This document shows positions 1 to 20,000 of a stretch of DNA of 64,000 nucleotides, piece by piece. Source of the stretch: Dromaius novaehollandiae. Its lineage: Eukaryota; Chordata; Aves; Casuariiformes; Dromaiidae. The position numbers were made by a program, and so were the translations under genes. Positions within the stretch are counted from its first letter, which is position 1; each line of letters begins with the position of its first letter. The notes under the pieces are model-generated. The model did not search any database and was not told where the DNA came from. It was given only the letters and a program-made list of their open reading frames with translations. The stretch covers positions 9,487,404 to 9,551,403 of the forward strand of contig NC_088103.1 in NCBI RefSeq assembly GCF_036370855.1, given 5' to 3'.

Positions 1-555
1 AAAGCCTGATAAAAAGTGGAGCAAAAGCTCGCAGGAGTTCTCTGTTGGCTGATCTCAGATAAACGCATGCACAGTCCAAAACCTGAGCACGTCCCAAGGT
101 GTATCTGAAACACCTTTGGCCATTTGATTTGGGCAGTCTGCATGTTGCCTGCATGGTTCCCTCTTGCCACGCCTTCAGGCTGGCAGATGTTTTGTGCTGT
201 ATGAAAAATACAGAAACACACCAGTGATTTTTCTATTTATTCGGCCAAAAAGAGTAGCAGTAGATCCTGAAAACTGAACGCGTTGCGGTGGCAGTACCTG
301 CTGGTGTTAAGGTGGTCTGTCTCCCTAGGAAGCCGCAAACAGTGGCTAGACACTTTTTATTTGGATACCCTGACCAGTTGTTCTTTGCTAGCTGATGTGA
401 AAACATGTTTTGCAGCAGTGGGTAGGCTTTTGCATCAGGGCCAAGAAAACTCAGATCCCTTAGTATCAGGGAGAGGGGTGAAGGTAATGGAAAGAATGAT
501 GGAGGGATCTCCTCAGCATCTGACCCTTTCCTTGCCTCCGCTGATGTCTCTGCAG
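1..555 (+). other. ADAMTS14: ADAMTS14 intron (part)
   Basis: This stretch lies upstream of the first exon visible here and ends in a normal acceptor, tctctgcag. The metalloprotease, propeptide and signal-peptide exons must lie before the window. I see no exon or clear repeat in it. The two roughly 100-codon open frames here have no recognisable similarity to anything. Confidence 0.7.
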
Positions 556-11103
<10,548 letters not shown>

Positions 11104-13645
11104 AGCCGCCTGCCACCCGCGTCCTCCCTTGCTCCCTCTCTCTCTCTCCTATTTTATTTTATTATTATTTTTTTTCCTCCCCCCTTTTCTCCCAGCGATG
11201 GTTTTCGTGCTGCCGCGTTTCCCAGCTGCCTTTTGGAAAACCGTGATTTTTGGAAACGAACCGCCTCGCCCTGAAATTTCCCAGGAAAATGGCTTTCTTG
11301 TGATTTTTTTTTTTTTTCCTTCCCCCTCCCAGCTGTGACACTTTTTTGTTTGTCTGTTCTTGGACAGCGCCGTGGAAAAAGGCCAAAAGGAACAAAAAGC
11401 GACAGTTCGCTTGGCTGCGAGCAACGCGCCGGCGGGGGCCGGGGCGCACGGCTGGTGGGGACAGGGCTCTTACCTCAGCGGGTGGCTCGGACCGACGGGT
11501 CATTTTTTTTTCCCCAAGGTGCTATGCAGGGTGGTGGGGGTCATTGCTGCCCTTTCCGCACCCCGCCACCCCCAAGCGATAACGCAAAACGCAACGGGAA
11601 GGATCTCGGCCCGGTGGTGGGTTGTGCCGTGCTGCGGCAGCCGGGGCTTCCCCGGAGATGTTCACCTTGGATATCGTTTTCTGGATGCGTCGTGCGGTGC
11701 AGCAAGGCATCTTTGGCCGAGGGCCTCCAGGGCTCCTTCTGGGCACCTCGGTGAGATGGTCCCTGGCTCGAGGAAGCTGCTCACAGAGGTCGGTGGTGGT
11801 GGAGGAGGTGGCCGTCATCTCCATGGGGCTCCAGGGTCCTTGCCCCTCTCCAGCTCACAGACCTCTCTCCTGAGACTTATGTGAGGACCAGCTGTAGCAT
11901 GAGCACTAAGGACACGATCGAAGGCCACCAATGCATTTTAAAAATGCCTGTCACGCAGCCGTGGCTCTTTAGCCCATCCTGCCCTTGTTCGGCTTTGAGC
12001 TAGTGTCACATTGCAGCGTCCCCGGTCGCATGACCCTGTTGCCATACTCATGGTTTGACCCGTTTGGCGAAGGAAGCAGAGGGTGGCTTCAGCGTGATGG
12101 GGCCCCGCTGTTTTAACTCCCTGGGGCTCCGAGTGAGCAGCGAGGGAGCACCGAGGGATTCGGGTGGTGTGGGGGTCTGCTCCGGCGGGGGCTGCCTCGT
12201 GCACCGCGCGGGGCTCTCCTCGGCCCCGGGCGCTCTGCCGCCGTTTGCAACCCCCTGCCTGTGCCCCGGCGACGAGTTACTTCTGCTTGCCCTCCGGCGG
12301 GTAGCTGAGCGTGAGCTGTAAATGTGCATTTAAGGGAATAGATCAAGCCAGGCTGGTTAAGCTGTTCGGTTTTGGCTAAAGAAAAGCAGCAGGGATGGAT
12401 TTTGCAAGCAGTTGCAAAGAAAGGAGAGAGGAGGGCTGGTCTGGGACGGCCAGGACAAGCAGCTCTCCCTGCTCTTGCACGGGAAGGGTAAAGCCATTAA
12501 ATGCGTTGTGCCAAGCAGCGTGTATTTGCACAGCCCTTCAGAAGGGCCCCATCCAGTTGGATTTCCTTGGTGTCAGGACGCCCTGCATGGGGCGGGCAGG
12601 CTTGGGTACCATCTGAGACAGGGTCTGAGGGCTCGGTGCGTGGACGGAGAGCCGTGGTGGGTCACGGCTGCCGCGTGCGGTGGTGGTGGTGGTGCTCCAG
12701 GGCTGCCTGGTGCGGTGGCCCGGGCTTTGGTGCTCCGCAGGATTTTGGGGCACGCTGCTGTTGGAGACGGATGCTCCTCGGCGTTGGTAGTACTTGCATG
12801 GTGTCCAGGCTCGGTGGGGTGGCATCTGAGGCTGGGGCATCTTGGAGGAGCTAAAGCACGTGCTAGCTCCCGGCATCCTCTCCTGCTCCAGCGTGGCTCG
12901 AGACGGGGAGGCAGGCTGAGGATGCTCCATCCTTCATGTTAATGGATGGACACTGCCATGCCTTGGTGGCATTTTAAACACCGGGCTGGTGCCACCCTCT
13001 CTGCCACACTCCCCTCTGTGATCAGTGGTCGATGATGTGGTCGATGGTCAACGACGTGCCAAGGGCTCGAGGGTCACCCAGAGGGCGGCCGGGAGGACTC
13101 GTACAAAACGCGGTGGCGGGGTGCCTGCGCCCGAGGCCAACCGCGAGCCCAGCACGGGCTGCACCGAGGTGCTGCAGATGTCCCCAGGGCAACGGCGTGG
13201 GATTTATTTATTGTACCAAAGATCCGTGCTGCAGCTGGGCCACCATGCAGGGAGCCACCTTCCTCGCACGCAGCGTGGACCTCCTGCCCCTTCTGCAGCC
13301 CCGGGGCGGCTCGCCGCAGGGCTGAGGTGGCTGAGCTTTGCCCCTCTTGCAGCAAGGCGTCAGCTGCCCCGTGGCAGTGCCTTGGGGGGAGGCACCAAAT
13401 ACACCCCAAACCTCCCCAAACGAAGGGGCTGCAATGTCTCCGGGCAGCTGGGGCCGGGGGGCACATCCAGTCATTCCTGTGATGTCACCTTGTCCCGTGT
13501 TACGGTGTATAAAGTTTTGTACATACGAGATTCAGAGCTTTTTAATTTTTAATATTTATTAATTTTTTGTTGGGTTCTTTTTTTTTTTTGAACTCTAACA
13601 ATGTAAAAAAAAAAAAAAACAAATAAAATCCACACCAAATTCTTC
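11104..13645 (+). other. ADAMTS14: ADAMTS14 3' UTR (predicted)
   Basis: About 2.5 kb follow the stop codon without an exon I can recognise. The stretch has pyrimidine and T-rich runs near 11,130-11,340 and 11,500. It ends in an AT-rich block (13,540-13,630) typical of a distal 3' UTR, with the first clear AATAAA. The open frames inside have no similarity that I recognise. The UTR length is inferred only from the position of the poly(A) signal; an ATTAAA near 12,495 could be used earlier. Confidence 0.5.
13622..13627 (+). terminator. ADAMTS14: Poly(A) signal AATAAA, ADAMTS14
   Basis: This is the first AATAAA on the + strand after the ADAMTS14 stop. It lies just after an A-run at about 13,604-13,620 and is followed by T-rich sequence (gttgcttttttt) suited to a downstream cleavage element. 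Confidence 0.55.
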
Positions 13646-14020
13646 CCATGTTGCTTTTTTTGGGGCGCAGGAGGGGATAATTTATTGTATGAGGATGTGT
13701 GACCTGCGTGCGGTTGTCGAAGAGGGGGGACAAGACGGGGCCGGGTGTCCTTTGGCATCGTAGCTGGACCGGGAGGGAAGCGAAGGGAAAGGAAAGGAAA
13801 GGGTGGAGGAGGAGGAGACCTCCATCGAAATCGGTGCTGAGAACTACGCGGCAGCACCCTTGCACCGCTCAGCCTCCTTTTAAATGAGCATGAAGCAGAG
13901 CAGCTCCAGCCAGCGCCCCTCGCTCCTGTCACTGGTGAGCTGAGTTTGCTAGTCCTCCCACGCCGGTTCACTGAGCGCACGCCTGAATGCGAGGCGTTTC
14001 CCAGGGCAAGACAGCATATC

Positions 14021-14026
14021 TTTATT
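14021..14026 (-). terminator. Poly(A) signal AATAAA for the StAR-like gene
   Basis: On the minus strand AATAAA lies 621 bp past the StAR-like stop codon. A second minus-strand AATAAA at 13,681-13,686 is an alternative. Between stop and signal lies a TA-rich low-complexity stretch (about 14,380-14,445). The two genes are convergent, with poly(A) signals about 400 bp apart. Confidence 0.5.
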
Positions 14027-14646
14027 TTCTTGCAACCCAAACACTCCTATTTATCAGCCAGAGTTTCACAGGGCTGTTTCAACACACGTTTTTTTCCCAA
14101 TAAATAAGACAAGAACCCAGCACAACATGCGGACGTATAAATCACAAGCCCCCAGCACGGGATAACGCGCTGTTTCCCAGCGCCCGGCGGAGGCTGCTGG
14201 CCGGGCCCCGGCTCCTGGAGCAGGAGCGGCCGCGCACCCACCGCGCTTGCCTCTTGCTTGCCTGTCTTTTCCTCAGTCGGTTGAACTAACGATGGAAAAC
14301 GCCTTTCTGCTCCTCTAGGCATGGCTTTAGTGGCGTGCGGCTGCTTGGGCTGCATGTGCTACTATTGGCATAAAAGGAAAATATATATAGATAGGTATAT
14401 ACATTTTTTTTTATATATATATATACACAAACATGCATAAATATATAGTTTAGCCCTTCCAAAAATAAATAAAGGTGCAGGGCATGGTGTGCACGCTGCC
14501 GACGGAGCCGCTATCTGCTGGTAAATCGGGGTGGCGATGCAACGCGGCAGCCCCCATCCCACGTGGTGGGCTGCAGGCGGCAGAGCCCCCCGGCCTGGGA
14601 CCCCCCGAGCGGGTTGCCCGCGGGTGACGGCGGCGGTGGCTCTGGC

Positions 14647-15815
14647 TCAGGGGCGCGCGAGGCGCTGGCGGAGGCGGCCGATGAAGTCCGCTTGGGAGCG
14701 CGGCAGGACGCGGTGGAGGACGGACGCGGGGATCCAGCCCTTCGGAAAGAGAGCCCGAGAAGAAAAGGAAGGAATAGAGTAGATAAATAAAGAAGAAATT
14801 AAAGAAAGAAAATGAAAGTGAATGAATGAATACACAATTAAAAAAAGGGGAAAAAATTAAAAAACGAAGACAAATGAAGAAGATCAAGAAGAAGGTGGCG
14901 CCTTGCCTTCAGGTCCATGCAGAGGAGCCAGGTGAAGCGGGTGCGGCCGGGGTCGCCCGGCAGCGGCCGCAGGACCACGCAGCTCAGCCGGGACTCGGCC
15001 CTGGCGGCGGGAAGGGCGGGGGCGTCACGGCGGCGCCGGGGCGGCCGCGGGGGCCGCCGGGGCGGGCGTTACCTGACGCAGCCCGGCGGCGGGGGCGGCG
15101 GGCGGCCGCCGGCGGCCGTGCCCACGAGGTAGACGGCGGCGGGCGCGCTCCGGCGGTGCCGCACGCTGACGAAGTCGCGGGGCCCCGCCAGGTCGCCGGG
15201 GCCGCGGGCCGTCACCTCGTGCGTCAGCAGCGTGTCGGGCCCGACGCGGCGCAGCACCTGCGGGCGGGCGACGGCCCCGGGGCGTTGCGGGGGCTCCCGG
15301 CCGTGAGTTGTTTCGGGGCGGGGGGGGAGGACGCGGCTCGCCGCTGCGCCTACCTCGACCCGGCCGAGCGCCGGGTACCACTCGGGCATCCGCTCGACGT
15401 CCTCGAAGAGCTCGCGGTGCAGCCGAGCCACCGGCGCGCCCAGGACCGCCTCGGCCCGAAACACCCTGCCCAGCCCCGGCAGGGCCGCGCTCGACACCGC
15501 GGCGCCCGCGTCCTGCAAGAGCGCGCCGCCCCCGGTGCATCACCCGCCTCCGCTTGCCACCCGAAGGACGAAGAGAAGCAAAGTCCGCCCCCCCTCCCCA
15601 GCGTAATTCCTCCCCCTCCGAGTTTTTCCCAGCTCGGAGCAGCGATGGCAACGGGTTTCGGGGCTTTACCGGCACGGTTTCGGCCTGCCAGCCGTCGTGC
15701 TGCTGCAGGATGCCCAGCGCTCGCTGCAGGGCCCTTTCTCCTTGGCTGACGTAGGACAGGTCCACGCTGGAAAAGCGGCCGGAGCTCAGGTCGCCGTCAG
15801 GCTCCGGGCAGGCGG
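14647..15815 (-). CDS. StAR-like exons 3-7: START sterol-binding domain
   Basis: Exon 3 has SYVSQGERALQRALGIL, and exon 4 has VFRAEAVLGAPVARLHREL. In exon 5, THE, GPRDF and VSVR place Glu178, Arg191 and Arg197 at the positions of human Glu169, Arg182 and Arg188, the buried charged residues whose loss causes lipoid adrenal hyperplasia. The next segment aligns without a gap, but the RRGS-Ser195 kinase site of human is replaced (HRRSAPAAVYL) and a run of six prolines follows. Exon 7 (GWIPASVLHRVLPRSQADFI) is the C-terminal helix that lids the pocket. Confidence 0.9.
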
Positions 15816-16952
15816 CTGTAGGAGCAAGTGCGATGGCACGTAAGTGCACGAAGGACATACATGTGAGACGTTCATCGCATCCAAGCGTTTCCAGCTCTGG
15901 CCCACGAGGGGAGCCAGCTCGGCTCGGGAGCCACTCGGTGAAGAACGTATCATCCTGAGCAGCGGCCTCAGGATTTGTTTACTACGTCTGCGCTGACTGC
16001 CTGAGACTTTTTTTTTCTTTTTCTTTTTTTTAAATTGCATTTCAAATCAATTCTCAGTAATACCCCGGCAGAAATCTCAGGTTGCTCAGTTATTATTAAC
16101 ATTTCACGTGCAGCCACCAGGCCAAGCTGCACTCAGAAAACAGCTGAATTTGCCCATTTGCACATCTTTGGGCAAGCGGGTGGAATGCAGACGCAGCTGA
16201 CATGCAGCGAAACACGGATAAGCCACGGTAACCCTTGCTAAAAGCTTTGATTGCCTTCCCAGTGAGTTAATTTAATTTGCCTTTCCGAGACCTCAAGGTG
16301 CCCCTGCTGACACCGTTTGCCACGAGTAGAGGGACCGTGTTTAAGCCACCCGCGAGATGGAGACCTGTTGAGAGGTCACAGCAGGATCCTCCGGCCCCTC
16401 GCGCACGGGGATGGGAGGTGGGAGGTGGGAGCCCAGCCAAAACACGCAGCGGTGGGGACGAGCAGACGGCTTACCAGCATCCTTCCCCATCAGCCGCTGG
16501 ATATAACGGGGCAGTTTGGAGGGCAGCCGCCGGGAGCCTCTTAACACCAGCCCTCGCACGTCGTTCTGCATCGCCGCCACCGCCGCTAGCTTCAGGCCTG
16601 GGGGGGAGAGGCGCACGCTCCGGTAACGCGAACCGCGGCGTTTAGCACAGCCAGCAGTTATCCAAGGACACTTGGCGAGCTCCTGCCCGCCGCCGCGATG
16701 CCGCTCTGCCGCGGTGGCCGGGGAGCACCGGCACCTCCGCGACCGGCGTGCCCCGGCTGGCGGCAGCAGGATGCAAAGGGCCGGTGCCGATTCCCCGGGA
16801 GACTCGTCCTCTCGGCGAGGCGGCGCCGGCACGAGCGGCGTCGGGGTCAGCGTGCCGCTGGGGAGGGCGGGCGGGCGGGCGCGCTTACCGGGCAGCCTGC
16901 GCAGGTGGTCGTGCGCGATGCCGCAGCACAGCTTGACGGTGGCCTGCAGCAT
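14647..16952 (-). CDS. StAR-like START-domain protein (STAR2-type paralogue), complete, 287 aa
   Basis: StAR moves cholesterol to the inner mitochondrial membrane for steroid synthesis. Coding exons, 5' to 3': 16889-16952, 16475-16597, 15670-15815, 15354-15512, 15073-15257, 14907-15000, 14647-14739. That is seven exons and 864 nt, with no break; human STAR has seven coding exons and 285 residues. The start MLQATVKLCCG matches human MLLATFKLCAG, and GPRDFVSVR is identical. I call it a paralogue because similarity over the rest is moderate and because, as I recall, true STAR lies elsewhere (human 8p11, beside FGFR1), whereas this gene sits beside ADAMTS14. A second StAR gene (Star2) has been reported in fish. 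The last intron has a GC donor. Confidence 0.92.
14901..14906 (-). promoter_or_regulatory. GC-AG splice donor, StAR-like intron 6
   Basis: Exon 6 ends GACCTGAAG and the intron starts GCAAGG. No GT is available at the homologous position. The acceptor at 14,741-14,740 is a normal AG, and phase 0 joins DLK to GWIP exactly as in human StAR. AG|GCAAG is the usual context of functional GC donors. Confidence 0.8.
16475..16952 (-). CDS. StAR-like exons 1-2: mitochondrial-type leader
   Basis: Exon 1 (16889-16952) gives MLQATVKLCCGIAHDHLRRL plus PG. Exon 2 (16475-16597) adds 40 residues, including LVLRGSRRLPSKLPRYIQRL. The first 60 residues hold many Arg and Lys and very few acidic residues, as expected of a cleavable mitochondrial targeting sequence. 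The ATG has G at -3. Exon 1 ends in phase 1 with the donor GTAAGC. Confidence 0.9.
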
Positions 16953-16991
16953 GGCTGGGAGCGGGGCTGCCCCCGCGCATCCCGCCGCGCC

Positions 16992-16997
16992 TTTATA
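16992..16997 (-). promoter_or_regulatory. TATA box of the StAR-like gene
   Basis: The minus strand reads GCTATAAAGGC, 40 bp upstream of the ATG at 16,952, so the 5' UTR would be very short. Just upstream on the + strand lie a WGATAR match, TGATAG (17,022-17,027), and TGAAGGACA (17,005-17,013), a weak SF-1/NR5A-like half site. Known StAR promoters combine a TATA-like box with GATA4 and SF-1 sites, so the arrangement fits. The SF-1 match is imperfect. Confidence 0.5.
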
Positions 16998-17029
16998 GCC
17001 GCCGTGAAGGACAGCACCTGATGATAGGC

Positions 17030-20000
17030 CCGTGCTGCCAGATAGCAGCTGGGAAGAGGGAGTACCCAAGGACAAGGCAAGCAAAAGGAGGGGCCGGAGG
17101 GAAAGGCCACGCTCCCCCTGTGAATGAGGACTCGCTGCACCGTGCACTTCTTCATTTCTGCTTCGGTCAGTGATGATCTTGCTGCAATGGGACCAACCAG
17201 CCCCTCTTCCGCAGCCGCTGTTGGAGCGTGGCATGCCCACGGCTGCGGTTGCCTGCAGACCCCGTTCCCTCGCAGCTCCAGGGCGGTCGCAGCTGTAACG
17301 GTGACAGGCGGATGGACCCATGTTGCACTGAATGCTGCTTCAATGTGCTAGGGAAGTGGTGGCGTAGCAAGGATAGGTGCCTCCCTATGTCTTTCAGCCA
17401 TGGAGTAACTGTGGCAGAGAGTAATTGGATAGGTAGGAAGGGCAATGGTAGGAAATAACTGTTTTCACCCAGAGAAAGTTGGTGGAGTTAAACACGATTA
17501 TTTGCTCTTTCTGTCTTGTGATGGCTGGTTCCTTTGAATGGATGTGAGTGCCCAGGAGCAGCTTCTCACCTAACCGGTGGCCCTTGCAGATGGCCCAGGG
17601 TGTCCCACCAGCCGAGAAAGCCAACACACTACACCTGTATGGGGGGTGGTGGTTGTGTATATGCTCAGCTTCTTCCTCACGGCTTTGGCCCCTGCTGCCC
17701 CAGAGGGTTTTTAGCACAGCCCCAGGGCCTGGCCACCTCGGCCCACCCGCTTCCCATGCTCCCTCCCTGCCTCTGCAGCTCTGGCCCTGAGCTCCCCCCC
17801 GGGCTCTTCACTGGGGATAACCTCCCTCCACCCTCCCGGCGGCTTGCGCAGCTGTGCCCAGCTGCAGCTGGGCCACGTTTGCACGTGCTCGCCGATTGCT
17901 GGGCAGGTTATTAAGGGCTCACTCCCAGGCGGTACCCCTCAGAAGAGCTGCTCTGCTCGTGCCCTTCCTCTTCATCACCTCTCCCCGCATGCTGCTGCAC
18001 TGCTGACCTGCTCCAGGGCGACTTCTTCTACTGTGGCGAACCCAGGTGAACGCCCACAGACACGTCCCACCTGCACGAAGGGCTCAAGGCGTATGTGTGT
18101 CCTAGGCACAGCCCAGAGATCTTGCATGCTTTGCAGCCATGGTTTTGGGGACCTGTTGTAGCTGGTCTCCGTCCGCACAGTAGATCTGACATTGCCAGAT
18201 GTCTGCATTTGGTGCTGGGTTTCACGCTGCTTCTCTGGTGAGTTACGAGCCTCTCTTCTCAGGCCTTGATATTCCTTGGGGTCTGGAGAGTCTCTGAGGC
18301 TCTGCAATTACAAAATCCCGTATTCCTGCTGGGCTGCTCTCCTTCCGCGAGCTGCCCAGGAGCAGGGGATGAGAGAAGGAAGCCCAGTGCTATCAACGTG
18401 TGCCGCTGCTACCTCCCCGGGAGGGCCTGTCCCCCCGGAGGAAGGTCTCTCCTCTGGCACCCATTCCCATCGCTGCTGTGCACGCTTGCCCCGTTAGTTG
18501 TGTCTCCGCACAGAGCTGCAATAGACATGCAGAGAATGTTTTATCGCCCCCCCGATGGATGTTACCCATACGTTCTCCTGAGAGCTACATGAGATGTACA
18601 GGGGTAAAATGACCTGTGACAAGGCGGAAGAGCGGTCCTCCTCCCCGTGTCTCCCTCCGCCAGCCTATCTGGAGCACTGCCTTTTGCAGGTGTCTCCCAG
18701 ACTGGGAAGCGCTGGACCAGGCTGGGCTTCCATACGCCCGTGCTGGAGCACAGGGTAGCAGTTCAGTGCCTGGTCCTGCTCCTAAGGGAGGAAGGTGGCT
18801 GCTCCGGGCTCAGACTGTGGCTGCATGGGATGGGTTTGGCTCTGCTGGTGGCAACCCGCCGGGCCGGTGTCCCCGACATCCCGGCCAGTGTGCCTGCAGC
18901 CTGGTCCCTCACCCCGGTGGGGACTGGCTGTGGCAGCAGTGCAATTTTGGGGGGGACACGTCCCCCCGCATCTGGCAGCAGCCGCTGGAGGTCACTGCTG
19001 ATCCGCAGCGCAGAGCCGCTTTGGCAGAGCCGGCCAGCAAGGCTGCTCCGGCCCCCGCAAAGCCTGCGGGTCGTCCCCGGCACCGCTGCAGAAGGGGTCC
19101 CGCGCCCTCCACCCACCCTGGCTGCCGCCGTCCTTCGCTCCTGGGCGAAAGGATGCTCTGGGGATGCCGTCACGTCCTATTGCACAGCTCAGGTGGGGGA
19201 CACTGGCTCAGGAAACGTCCTGAGCTCCCGAGCGAACACAGCTGTGAAGCGCCAAGTGTGCAGCTGGCGCTCCGGGAAGCAAAGCCCGAAATTCGGCAGT
19301 GAATTCTTCCCTCCTCCTTCTCGGCTAATAGTCCATTAGGCATAACGTGCATTTCAAGGAGATTGTTCTTTTTTATTTCTCCTTTTATACCTCATTTCAC
19401 TGTGATGTGTTCAGATGTTTGTGTCCTCCTGCCCGTTTGCAGGCGGGAGCACCGATGAAGCTGGCATGCAGGTATGGGAGAGGACGCGCTGTCTAGGCGC
19501 TTTATCTTGCACTCTCCGGAGTTTCCTTTCCCTTGGCTCGCTCTTCCTTGTCTCGCCCTTTCTCGGGGTGTTTCCAGGGCTTTCTGGGAGGCCGGCAGCC
19601 CTGTCATTACAGCCAGCCCCCCGGGCTCGGGCCGCAGTGAAAAGCTAATAGATGCTTCCCAGGGCTGAACCTGGCAGGGGGAAAACCTTTGCTAGCGTGC
19701 CCGGGGGGTTTATTTGGAAGTGCTGAACTGTGTCTTCACCTTTTGGTTTAAAAAACAAAGCTATCACTGCATTGTTGTGGTCCTAGTAAGTCATTTCTAT
19801 GACTTCTTTCAAGCGGTCGGCATCCCCGTCCCTCACTGCGCCGTCCGAAAGAGCATTACGCCCCAGCTCTGGGTGGGCAGGGCAGTCAGAGCCGGGGTTT
19901 GGGGCTGAAAGGTGCCTTCTAGGAGGGCTTCGTGCCATTGCCAAAGACACTGGCAGTATTGGGGAAATGCCCATGTCCCTTCACTGTTTATTGCTGTTTG

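Noticed and set aside
14826-15858. Open frames of 307 (+) and 277 (-) codons
   Set aside because: The + frame is antisense to StAR-like exons 3-6. The minus frame is those exons read through introns; the spliced model explains the sequence better.
14647-16952. Canonical STAR
   Set aside because: Similarity to human StAR is well below what I would expect for a bird orthologue, and the neighbours are wrong for STAR.
18616-19339. Two overlapping 228-230 codon open frames on the + strand
   Set aside because: Two frames plus part of the minus strand are open together, which points to GC composition; no domain or similarity is visible.
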